Part shown: positions 13,033-22,966 of the stretch, piece after piece
Layout: each line of letters begins with the position of its first letter
How positions within the stretch are numbered: position 1 is the first letter of the stretch
Assembly: GCA_029532625.1 (NCBI GenBank)
Contig: JARFXM010000006.1
Coordinates: forward strand, 434,001 to 498,000
Direction: 5' to 3'
Origin: Lomentospora prolificans
Taxonomy: Eukaryota; Ascomycota; Sordariomycetes; Microascales; Microascaceae
DNA length: 64,000 nt
The notes under the pieces: model-generated
Database searches by the model: none
What the model was told of the DNA's origin: nothing
Seen by the model: the letters and a program-made list of their open reading frames with translations, nothing else
Position numbers and translations under genes: made by a program

Positions 13033-14201
13033 ATGTTTGGCATGCTCACGCCTGCCCCGCAGGCTCCGGGCCCAACATACGTTTACAAAACCTACGACGA
13101 CCTTTTTGCAGATCTTAGCGTTCGGATGCAGAGCGATGGTTACAAAGTTGTCAAGGCCCGTTCCCACCGCGGCAAGATTGGTGGGGCAGACGTTCCCAAC
13201 AACGAGATGGTGCGGTGCGACCTGGTTTGCGACCGTGGCGGCCGGCCTTACAAGTGCTTGGCGACCAAGCACAAGACGAGCACCAAGAAGACCGACTGCC
13301 CCTGGAAGGCGAAGGCTGTGAACCGGAAGATGATGGGCGGTTGGGTGCTGACGATCATTTGCGACCAACATAACCACGAGCCAGGCACCCCAGAGCCGCC
13401 GACGCCAGCGGCCAGCGAGCACGACGCGGACGGCGAGCCGGAAGGAAACGAGGGTGGGTGTCTTCTGTTTACTCATTATATGGGCCAAGAAACTAACTCA
13501 AGTGCTAGACGTCTCTATCGGGCCAGCGCCAGATGCCGAGACGTCAGCCGCGCTCGCCGTGGCAGGGGTTTCGCAAGCGGTTCTCCGACTTACGGGCGAC
13601 ACGTTCCAGCAGTTCAAGGGAGAATACCGCAAAATGGCGAAGCCGCAGCGCGTACAGATCCTCGCACAGCTCCAGATGCGCATCGCAGCCATCTATGCGA
13701 TTGAAAACGAAGACGTGCAGCGCCAGGTGCGCATGGAGCAGCAGGAGAAACGGCACCGGCAGGTTGACCAGACGAGGCGGCATTCGTCGTCAGCGGGAAA
13801 CGGTTCTGGGTCAGCGATGGAGAAGCGCTCTAGAAGAGCTTCTGCCATGGAGGACGGAAATAGCGAAGACCGCATGGGCCAAGGAAGTCCTGCGAGGAGA
13901 CGAACACAAGGGCCTGTCCAGGACCAAGGAATCCACCACTTGGATCATCAAGGGGGACAAATGGGCGACGCCCACCTCATGTCACAACAGCAGCACCCGC
14001 AGGATGATGTGGACTCGTTCATCCAGGGTGAGTTACCTGTCCTTTATTCTTGATTGATCCAGTGTAAACTGATTCCCTATAGCCCAATTCCAGGTACAAG
14101 TTCCGCAGACCGGCGTAGGGACACCTCCGGTCGGCCAATTCCATCACTTCCCGGCCCCTCCACCGAGACGTCTTCGAGGGCGCTCACAGGCGCACTCTTG
14201 A
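13033..14201 (+). CDS. FAR1/WRKY-GCM1-type DNA-binding domain protein
   Basis: Putative nuclear DNA-binding protein. Exons are 13033-13453, 13509-14027 and 14083-14201, with two introns of exactly 55 nt, giving 352 residues. The start sits in a good context (gcccaccATGt). Residues 10-115 match the FAR1 zinc-binding fold: YKTYDDLFADLSVRMQSDGY, then CDLVCDRGG, TDCPWKAKA, and WVLTIICDQHNHEP, with the terminal H-N-H pair as metal ligands. The FAR1 domain is shared with the N-termini of MULE transposases and plant FHY3/FAR1. No transposase core (DDE), SWIM finger or terminal repeats are present, so this looks like a stand-alone fungal factor rather than a mobile element. The remainder is Gln/Arg-rich and probably partly helical (MAKPQRVQILAQLQMRI). 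Its targets are unknown. Confidence 0.85.
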
Positions 14202-15034
14202 CCAATCCCGCCTCCTATTGAACACCGATACCGGCATCCTTGGCCGCCAGTCGGGTATTGTATGATTAGTTTCGAAGCGATTCGCGGCGCGTGTTTGTTG
14301 CAGTCATTGTACAGTTGGTCTCCGCCATGGACCTTAATTCCATGTATGTCTTGAACTAATATAGGTTATGGGTTATGACGGTACGGAATCAAAAGAAAGT
14401 TGCTTCAACTCCTTCTCTTACCTTGCTTGAGTCATCGTTCTCTGTATATTCTTCGCGAGACGACCTCGCCGGACCCACCAGTCGTCGCTCCACCCAGACT
14501 TCCTCGTGAATTTCGAAAGGCAGGCAGGTAAACCGAAACAACTTCTGCTGTTGTTATGAACCCGTAGAAAAGTGATTATGACCACGAAGCTGCCAGCGCA
14601 TTGCACGTCGTCGCATGAAATCGAAGCTACTGGGCCCATATTATACCATACCCTCTTGCCACTATGCCCACGAACCCCGTCCGAACTCCCTCTGGGAATT
14701 GATGCAGGGACGTGCGCGCGTTTTGGGCTATTTGTCCTTGATTGAGATTTATAGCTAAAGTTGGGCATTCCCAGCATATACGGCTAACCTAGAGCAAACC
14801 CAACCAGACAGATATAGTCGGGTAACCCATGCTTGCGTGACTTCACTCCAAACGATGAGCGGAAACCGATTTGTGTTTACCATTGACCTAAGGGGATTTT
14901 AGATGTTGATTCTCATCGAGTCATATATATATATATATATATATCCCATTTGGGTTCTCGCTTCAGATATCGCCCCAGCGCATTCCATCCATTCGTCTCT
15001 TCTATTCCATAGCTCGTGATCCATCATTTGTACC
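14202..15034. other. Convergent 3' intergenic region with AT microsatellite
   Basis: Lies between the FAR1-domain gene (+) and the monooxygenase gene (-). It carries an (AT)11 tract at 14923-14944. No coding content was recognised. Confidence 0.45.
14923..14944. repeat. (AT)11 microsatellite
   Basis: An uninterrupted run of eleven AT units, 90 bp downstream of the monooxygenase stop codon. It is likely to be length-polymorphic. Confidence 0.95.
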
Positions 15035-17382
15035 TCAATCCCTCGTATAAACCGCATGAAGCGTATAATCCTTCTTCGGCCCCTTGACCTGATACCCCAC
15101 CGTCCACCTCTCCAGATTCACAGCCTTGAAGCCAAACTCGTACTGCACGGAATAGTAGTCGTCCCCGCACAAGTGACCGGCCTTAGCCTTGATCCCCCTG
15201 GCCGTGACGCCCGCCCGAGCCGCGCCGTCGGAGCGGGGGAGAAACTCGACGTTGTGGAAGAGATAGTCGGCCTTTTTATCGTCATCGACGCACACGAACC
15301 AGACGCTGAGGGTATCCGTGACCTCGTCGTAGCGGTAGACATATCGCCTCGTGGCTGCGAAGGAGAAGCCTAGGGTAGATTGGAATGTTCCTTCTTCGAT
15401 GTACAGGTATTCCAGTTCTCCCTCCGGCGAACCACCAGTCTCTAGGCCGTCGGGAGTCTTTTGCCGTACGAGGAAGCGGCCCGTGCCGCTAAAGGTGCCG
15501 CTGGGGTGGGAGGGAAGCTTGCTGTTGATTTCGCGCTCGAGGCGCCACGTACCGAGGAGGCTCCTGAAGACAGAAGCGGCGACGAATTTGGTAGAAGTGA
15601 GCGCTTCGCTAGCGGTGGCTTGCGCTTGTGCCAGGGACCTTGCCGCCTCGGCTTTGGAGACGTCACTAGAGGTAGCGGAGACGTAGCGTGCGGGGGTGAG
15701 GAGGTCGAGAGGCATTGTCGACTGAGGGATGAGGAGCTGGGAATTAGCGGTAGAAATTGGCAGGTTGAGAGCTTTTGAAAACTCCTGCATCAGGAAAGGA
15801 TAGTCGCCCAAGGGGAACTGAGCCGCTCGCTTGCTCTCCCTCATCGCGAGGGTCTCTTCGATCGAGCGGTCACTCTCGAGGGCCGCTTTTATGGTGTCCG
15901 GCTGAGGGGCGACATCTTCAGGAACCCATAGCTCGGCAAGGAAACGGGACTGCATCTCCGCCACGCCCCAGTACGGCCCCCGGTAGAACCCTACAAAGCC
16001 GAGGCCAGGGACTGAAGGGTGGTGTGTGCCGTGGAACGCAAGCGCCGGGGTAAGTTCAGGGTGTTCCGGCGAATGGTTGATCTTCCGGAGAACGTCGTCC
16101 TCGAGGAAGCTCAAAGACGCTGAAGGATCAAAGCCTGTGGCAAGGACAATAGCGGCAACATCTTCGATAGGACCAGATGTAGTCTCAGCCGTGGTCCCCG
16201 AAAGACCGGTGAGGTGGCCTCGTGAAAGAGTAAGAAGCTTGGCACGGAGAAGGGGCAGATAGAGTGGGGAAATCGCCACATAGGCTGGAGAGGTGGTGTC
16301 CTCAATCCGCGCAAGAGGATGGAACTCGGCTTGGTCCGTCCCAAGAGATAGCCTCAGCTTTTGGTGGGCGAGGCTCGCTGACTCTTCTGAGATGATGCCA
16401 CCGCGGAGGTTCGTCATGGGTTGTGGTCTCGCCGCAAGGTTGAAAGAGTTGAAATCCGAGGGCAAGAAGCAAGGGGCAGGGTCTGTGGGCTACAAAATGT
16501 CAGTAGTAGCGAGGACGAAAGGAGGGCTAGGGGTAGGGCCATACCGTAGGCGTAGTGAAGAGCGGCAACACCCAAGTCGGTCGTTCAGACAGGTGGTGCA
16601 CCGAGTACTTTTCCGGGCTCGCAATTGGGCTTTCTCCCGGTGAGTTCACTGCCGAGGATAGCTGCGTCGCAATCGTCGCCGCAACTTCCACTCCAGACAT
16701 CTGTCCGCCGACGACAACGACAGTCTTTCCACCTGTGCTTTCCTTCGTACCCAATAGGCCCTTTAGATCCCGATAGGTCGTGCTGTGCACAACCGGGACA
16801 GTCGTGTTCTCACTTCCGTGGAGGAACTCAGGGATCCTCGGCTTTCCAAAATACCCTGTCGCAATAATCACTCGGGCAAACTCATTCTCTTCCTTGCCCC
16901 TCGCACCCTCCGTCTGCACAACCCACGTCGGCCCCTTGCTCCTCACCCCAACGACCAGGCTCCCCAACTTGAGTTCCACATTCCTCGCACCCTCCAGGTA
17001 CGTCTTTGCGTACCTCTGCAGATACCTCCCCACCATCCAAGCCCTAGGAAACTCTGGTACCCCGCTCTTCCCCATATCCTCATCCCAGGCAAGGTCGCTA
17101 AACTGAACCGTGTGCTTGCTCAGGTTCGTCGTCATGAGCGGGTGGATGGACCGCGAGTCGTCGCCCGCATCAAGAGGCCATAGACCGCCAATGGCGTCAC
17201 GGGCGTCGTAGATGGTGACGGCGTAGACGTGCTCGCCCGATGGTGAGCGGCGTTGGGCGAATGTTTTTGCCGCTACGAGGCCCGAGGGGCCGGCGCCTGG
17301 CGGGGATTAAGTTACTACTGGAGGTGAGACGCCTCATATGGATAAGCGGACGCTTACCGATTATGCACACGGAGTGCGGCAT
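15035..17382 (-). CDS. Flavin-containing monooxygenase-like protein with C-terminal DUF6314-like domain
   Basis: Probable FAD/NADPH-dependent monooxygenase; the substrate is unknown. Exons are 17382-17358 (25 nt), 17296-16545 and 16489-15035, giving 743 residues. Splicing of the tiny first exon builds the dinucleotide motif CIIGAGPSGL at residues 6-15. The second Rossmann motif is VVVVGGQMSGVEVAA and the third-strand motif is IVLATGFDPS. The canonical FMO signature (FxGxxxHxxxY/F) is only loosely matched around FLHGSE and VVHSTTY. The last ~160 residues (SLLGTWRLEREI, GTFSGTGRFLV, YIEEGTFQSTLGFSFAATRRYVYRY, DYLFHNVEF) resemble the beta-barrel-like DUF6314 family, so the protein appears to be a fusion. 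No signal peptide is visible. The reading frame is intact. Confidence 0.85.
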
Positions 17383-17949
17383 CACAGGATTTAGATACTA
17401 AAATACGAATTGTCCAAGTGGTTTCTGACGGAGCTTCAAGTGCGATGAGTGAGTATGGAAGGTGAGATGAATCGTTTGTGTGGAGAAAATGTTGATCTGA
17501 GACTAGCTTTAAGATTGGTGCATGCTGGCCAGGCGCAGGCATTTTGCCATCCTTTATAGCGCTGGTCATGTCACAGCCAGACGCAATCAGTTTCGCTCGC
17601 CATGGCGAGTTTCACAGCGTCAATTGCCAATTGCCTGGCATATGGTCAATTTTATCATAAGTCAGAGTAAAATCGCTTTTCATTCACATCATGAATTCTA
17701 TCCGATGAGCGGAGTAAACCTGCCCTCGTCTAACATCATCACTTCCGGCTTCGCATTACTTCGCATTACGTGCAGGTATCTCCAAAAGACGAAGGCCGTC
17801 CCAGTCAAAATCTAAAAACCCAAAAGGAAAAAAAAGGACAAGGGAAAGGAATATACAAAAAAAAAAACAACAACAAAAAAAAAAAGACTTGGTCACATTC
17901 TCCGAGACAGTGAAAAGAGAAATAAGGAGAAGGGGGGGTAAAAGTGCCT
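17383..17949. other. Intergenic region with A-rich tract
   Basis: Holds the upstream region of the monooxygenase gene and the 3' flank of the D-LDH-type gene, both on the minus strand. An A-rich stretch (17859-17885) corresponds to T-rich RNA downstream of the D-LDH stop. No coding content was recognised. Confidence 0.4.
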
Positions 17950-19002
17950 TTACACACTCCGCACGGGAAGAGAGCCTCGTCTCAGTCTCGTGAAACCCTC
18001 CTTGATGAGCGAGTTGGGGCAATGCCTCCCCATGACAAGGTCCTCTAGGTTCCTGAGCGTACATTCCGAGATTTCTTGGAGGGCTTCGACTGTGAAGAAG
18101 GCCTGGTGGCCCGAAATGAGGACATTGTGGAACGTCATCAATCGCGCGAGGCGGTCGTCGTCGAGAATTTCTTGCGAGTGGTCGTTGTAGAACAACTTGC
18201 CCTCGCCTTCATACACGTCCAGAGCAAGCCCGCCGAGCTTCTGGTTCTTGAGCGCCGCAATGACGGCACTGGTATCTACCAGGCCGCCACGCGAGGTATT
18301 CACGAGCATGGCATCGCTCTTCATCAGGGAGAGCGTGCGCTCATTGATGATGTGCTTGGTTTGCTCCATAAGCGGACAGTGTAGCGATATCAAGTCACAG
18401 CGAGGAAGGAGGTCGTCAAGTTCAACGTACTCGCCGTATTCCTTGAAAATGGGATTGGGGAACGGGTCATACGCGTACAGCTTGCAGCCGAAGCCCTTCA
18501 TTATGCGCGCAAAGGCGATGCCAATCTTGCCCGTGCCGATGACACCAACAGTCTTGCCGTGGAGAGTGCGCCCGAGCAGACCGTCGAGGGCAAAGTTGCC
18601 TTCCCGCACCCGGTTGTAGGCGCGATGAGTCTTGCGGTTGAGGGTCTGGATCAGCGCAACCGCAAACTCGGCGACGGCTTCGGGGGAGTATGAGGGGACA
18701 TTGGCGACTGCGAGGCCCAGCCTTTCGGCTGCCTCAAGGTCAACATTGTTGTAGCCAGCACAGCGCAGGAGCACGCCGCGGACGCCCTTGGAGACCAATG
18801 TCTCCAGGACCTTGTCGGTCAGTACGTCATTAACAAAAACGCACACGGCATCGCAGTCGCTGACTAGATCGACGGTGGAGGGGTTGAGAGAAAAGTCGTA
18901 GAAAGTGAGGTGGATGGATGACGCGCTGCCGTTGCGCGCCAGGTGGGCGCGCTCAAGGAAGACCTTGTCATATGGTTTAGCGCTAAAGATGGAGAGTCTC
19001 AT
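17950..19002 (-). CDS. D-lactate dehydrogenase / D-2-hydroxyacid dehydrogenase
   Basis: NAD-dependent D-2-hydroxyacid dehydrogenase of the LdhA/D-LDH type, probably cytosolic, interconverting pyruvate and D-lactate or a related 2-keto acid. Single exon, 350 residues. I start at 19002 (MRLSIFSAKPYD) because family members begin there; 58 upstream in-frame codons are Pro/Ser-rich and not family-like. Seen: NAD-binding VGVIGTGKIG at 152-161, catalytic Arg238 in NTSRGGLVD, the acidic residue in DVYEGEG (about 265-267), and catalytic His299 in ISGHQAFFT. RCAGYNNVDLEAA near 80 matches the substrate-binding loop. Length is typical and no break is seen. The exact physiological substrate cannot be read from sequence. 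Confidence 0.92.
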   Translation of the reverse strand: MRLSIFSAKPYDKVFLERAHLARNGSASSIHLTFYDFSLNPSTVDLVSDCDAVCVFVNDVLTDKVLETLVSKGVRGVLLRCAGYNNVDLEAAERLGLAVANVPSYSPEAVAEFAVALIQTLNRKTHRAYNRVREGNFALDGLLGRTLHGKTVGVIGTGKIGIAFARIMKGFGCKLYAYDPFPNPIFKEYGEYVELDDLLPRCDLISLHCPLMEQTKHIINERTLSLMKSDAMLVNTSRGGLVDTSAVIAALKNQKLGGLALDVYEGEGKLFYNDHSQEILDDDRLARLMTFHNVLISGHQAFFTVEALQEISECTLRNLEDLVMGRHCPNSLIKEGFTRLRRGSLPVRSV

Positions 19003-20654
19003 AGTTATTGGGAATATTCTAAAAAAAACGGAGAGTGGCGGTGCGATAAGGTTAAGGGGCAGTCCACAGAGACGCAGGAATAAACGTGAGGCTTTAAAGT
19101 GGCTAGGTGGGGGGGGTGCTTGTGAGCGGCGGGGTTGCTTTGTTGGTGAACGGGATTGATGAGGGGCAAAGATCAAGAAACATTGGCATGCAAGGGAGGA
19201 CGACGGCTGCTATATATCAGTTCCCGTTCGAATGAAGCGTACTGCACAGCCAGTGAACCGCGGGATTCGATTATATCCGTGGATCCATCATCATACGAAG
19301 CGCGATCGGTCGCAAAGGGCCGCGACGGGCCCGATCATGCTGCTGTTACTGACAACCTGCTTGAAGGATTGGACGCATGTCCCTGTGCCAAGCGGCATCA
19401 TCCCTGACACTGGCCCGTCGTATCGGAGCGGCGGGGGCGATGGGCCAGCCAGCAGTGAAGTAAGCGGCTTGGAAGACGGTTGCGCAGACTATGTAGCCAG
19501 CAAGTAGTATTGGCCAGCGCACTAACTTGCCCGTTGGCTGGCAATAAGCCTGAGCGAGGGGAACGAGCCAAGCCAGCCAGCGATAGTATTGGGCCCAGTG
19601 ACAAATGGCAGAAGCGAGGCGAGGCCACGGGCGGGCGAGCCTATGTTCCGAAGCGTTTACGTTTGATTACGAACACTTACCACACGATTTATTTTCGCCA
19701 GCCGGACATCCAAGCCAATCCCGCCCAGAAAAGCCAGCAGCTCACGGGGCCGGCCGGGAGACTAGGAGTCCGCTGGCAACAAAGTAGGGTCTGGACACGG
19801 AAATAACCCAGTGAGGTACATCTGCCCGTGTCACCCGTCTGGAGACATTTGACTCATTGCCAGGAGCGCAAATAGCGTCACAAGAGATCTCCCAATCCCC
19901 CCTTGCATGCAATTGCACGGTGGCCGAGATGTGGCTTTCCCATGAGTCCTCGACTTCGAATGCCCCCAATACGATGCCGAGACATATATACCAGAGCAGG
20001 TCTTTCCACTCTCCAAGGTCGTCGATGAAGAAGCAGACTTGGGAGTTGCCATTAGGACTGGAAGCGCATTCTCATCAGTGTACATGAATTGAATGGCATC
20101 ATCAACATTTCCAGAAGGCGTTGGGCCTTGAGAACACCAAAAAGTTTCTTTGTGGATTGCGCAACCATTCAATTGGGAGCGTTGGTTATGTGGACCCGGT
20201 TTAATAGGTCCATTCCATTCAATAGTAGATCCAGAAGTAACCTCCTGGGAGTGGCGTCCTCAGATTAATGGCCTGATGGTGGCTTCGCCTAAATCGAGAT
20301 GAGCAAAATCGGTCGTCTCGCTCTTGCATGTTGCGGACTGCTCACCTGCATGAAGGCAACACACAATTGTCAGTTCGCGGTTTCAGGCGACTGCCTGGCT
20401 ACCCAGTAGCCTGTGATTTGATTTTTGGCACGGCCGCCAGCACCGAAATAATGCCTGGCATCGATCAAGGATGGAACGTTCCCACACCCGAGTCGAGGCT
20501 TCTGGAGGCAGCACATGCCCACAATGACTGGCCTGGCATCGGCGTAGCATCCGGCCTTACAACCCTGGCTCAGTAGGCTCCCGAGACTGTCGCTGGATCA
20601 AGCTTGCCCTCAGTGCCAGACACATCACCAACCAGCTTTCTTTCTTCCTTTTCT

Positions 20655-20685
<31 letters not shown>

Positions 20686-21845
20686 CGGACATCGCGTGCA
20701 AATCGCCTGAAGAGGAAAGCGCCGGCCATCACCGGTACGATAGATTCCTAGATCCGTATCTGCATCCTTTTTTCGCCACGTGCAGATGGTTGACTCTATT
20801 TTGGGGAGTCAACCCTAACAGAAGAGGAGTAAGGTGATGCATCGTGTGCTTGCGTTTAGACCCTACCTCTCATCTGATTAACTAGCTCCGTATTGATACC
20901 GCCGATAGAATAGAGAACGTCGCACCGGGTCTCACACAAGTTCGTCCTACATTCATTGTTGAAAAGATTGGTAACAGTCATCAGCCCATGTCCGGAGAAG
21001 TGGACTTCGTAATGGCAATTTCTCTCGAGGAGATAATCAATGGTCGTGCCAAAGACCCGGAGACATGGGGTTCAGCACTCATCCACTGGCAACGCAATTG
21101 GGGAACGAAGAAGGGGGGAAGATATGGTTTTATTAGTTGACATCATTCCTTCCGGAAGGCGCGGCCGGGATGTAAATGGAAAAGGAAGGTTCAACGGCCA
21201 CGCTGGCGGGATTCGAGAATCGGTGAATCGATGACGGAAGACGACGGAAAGAAGAGGAGAGTCCCGTCCAGGTGGAGGCCGCGCGGCCCCTGTCCCAGTC
21301 CCAAATCGCCGCCGGGAGCCGGAGGACCAGGTGACCGTAGAAGGCGAAGCTTGGAAGCAGTAAACTCTAGAATCACAGGGTCATTGAAGGGTATTGGTAC
21401 TCTCCTACATGGCTGTGAGTATGAAGACGTCCTACTAGCTGCTAAAGGGGTGAGGCAGCCATGCGTATGGTGCTGGGAGGGCTCGAGGTTTTGTCTTCGA
21501 TGCAAGAGGTACGAAAATTGATTAAAATGTGATGAAATGCCCACACTACGAAGGGCATAACTAGGTCCAGGAAGCGAAGCTTTCCCCTGCTAAGCGCGTT
21601 TTTTTTTGTTATATGAAATATCAGTAAGATTGTAGAAGCCAAAAGTGGTTTGTCCATATTGGTCTGTTTTCCCATCAGGGAGAGTGGGGATTTCAATTTG
21701 AATGGGAAAAGCTTCGCTTCCCCGATAAGATGTAGAATTAACGACAAAAGCTTTCTAAACGAATGGCTAGTTAGGGTGGCATAGAGACGAGGAACAAAAA
21801 AGGTATGGGATCTTGAACGACAGGCCGATTCAGCACAGAACAGCT
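19003..21845. other. 2.8-kb region without a supported gene
   Basis: The first few hundred bases should contain the D-LDH-type promoter, including a TATATA-like stretch near 19210. Further on there are a 26-nt T run (20660-20685), repeated GCCTGGCA words (20380-20545), and two short frames with secreted-protein-like features (minus strand 19831-20172; plus strand 20299-20406), discussed in the findings. None is strong enough to call as a gene. Confidence 0.35.
20660..20685. repeat. Poly-T tract (26 nt)
   Basis: An uninterrupted run of 26 T following a pyrimidine-rich stretch (tttcttccttttctttta). It may be a promoter-type dA:dT element, or a place where length is uncertain in the assembly. 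Confidence 0.9.
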
Positions 21846-22966
21846 CTAAAGAATGATCATTCCAAAAGCGACCGCGACAGCCATCCCGAATCTCACCTTT
21901 GCCCCAAATACCTTCCTCGCACCGCTGACAGTAACTGGCCTCGTTGCAGATGGACCACCGATCGCGCCGGCGGCAGAGCTGGGTGGCTGTCGGGCGCTTC
22001 CGCTAGGCGCCCCCGCACCAGAGCCGGAGCCGCGATTCCCAGTAGTGCCCGCGCCACGATCCGAACCGAGCTAGGACCACCAACGCCGGCGCCAGCTCCG
22101 GTTGTCACTGTCACGGTTCGAACCTCGCAAACGCTAGTCGAGCTCGTGCTGGGGCCGCTCCCTCGGCCAGTACTAATCGGTGCAGGTCCGCCAGAGCCAC
22201 CGGGCCCTCGACTAGTAGATGAGCCCTTTCCAGGGCCTCCGGGACCACCCGGTCCGCTTGTGGGGGCATGGCTGCTGGATGAACCATTGGGCGGCCCACC
22301 AGGACCACTGGTGGTTGGTGACTCGGAGGGATGCCCTGTACTGCTTGTAGGCGAAGGACCCGAAGGTAGCCAGCCAGTCGGAGCACGGCTACTTGTCGGC
22401 GACGGGCCGGACAGGGAACCTCCGGTCGGGAGCCAGGGTCCCTGCTAGAGCTTCTGTCGGGACCGCTAGGGATGCCAGCACATCCCGTGTTGGAGCAAGT
22501 GTCATCCGGGTTACCTGCTCCCGTTACCCAGAAACCCGGGATAAACTAGGAGGACTTATCACTTACAATACCAAGAAGTACAGCACACGAAACCCTAAGG
22601 GATGCATCCATCACCGCACCTAACGAAACCTTCCTTGCAAGCACCAGGGCCAGGGCACGCCTTCCCCAGAGGGCAGCAAAGATTCTGCGAGGTACAGCAC
22701 TCGCCTTTGTCGCAATAGGCATTGTTCCCAAAGCGGCAGCAGTTTACATCACAGGAGATGCAACCGCCATCGCAAACAGACTGTCCAGCCGAGCAAGGAG
22801 GCGGAGCGTCGGCGCGGAGGACCAGCACGGCAGAGCGGCCGGTGACCTGGAGGAGCTTCTGGCCGGGACTTTGGCGTCCGAGAGCAATGGAGACGAGGTG
22901 TTGAGCTCGCAGAGTGAGAGGAAGGGTGGAGGCCGTGAGGCACAGAAAAAGAGATGGGTTGCGCAT
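21846..22966 (-). CDS. Cys-rich secreted, probably GPI-anchored protein; reading frame interrupted
   Basis: Probable cell-surface protein. From 22966: signal peptide (MRNPSLFLCLTASTLPLTLRA), then from residue ~50 a dense cysteine module (CSAGQSVCDGGCISCDVNCC, CCTSQNLCCPLGKACPGPG, CGDGCIP). The frame then meets TAG at 22595-22597, yet continues as GFVCCTSWYC and, across a plausible intron (22549-22497), as NPDDTCSNTGC, the expected continuation of such modules. Downstream is a Ser/Thr/Pro/Gly stalk (SGPSPTSS repeats, ~22444-22110) in another frame, and finally a hydrophobic tail (FGMAVAVAFGMIIL) ending at stop 21846-21848, as in GPI-anchored proteins, in a third frame. The frame changes sit next to TAG triplets that could be splice acceptors, so some may be introns I cannot resolve. 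Either the gene is decayed, the sequence has errors, or splicing removes the TAG. The gene family is not identified. Confidence 0.5.

Noticed and set aside
13033..14201. FAR1-domain gene as a MULE transposon
   Set aside because: No DDE transposase core, no SWIM finger and no terminal inverted repeats around the gene; it has ordinary introns.
21813..22448. 211-codon plus-strand frame rich in Pro and Gly
   Set aside because: It is the complement of the Ser/Thr/Pro/Gly-rich stalk of the Cys-rich wall protein gene; low-complexity sequence stays open in several frames.
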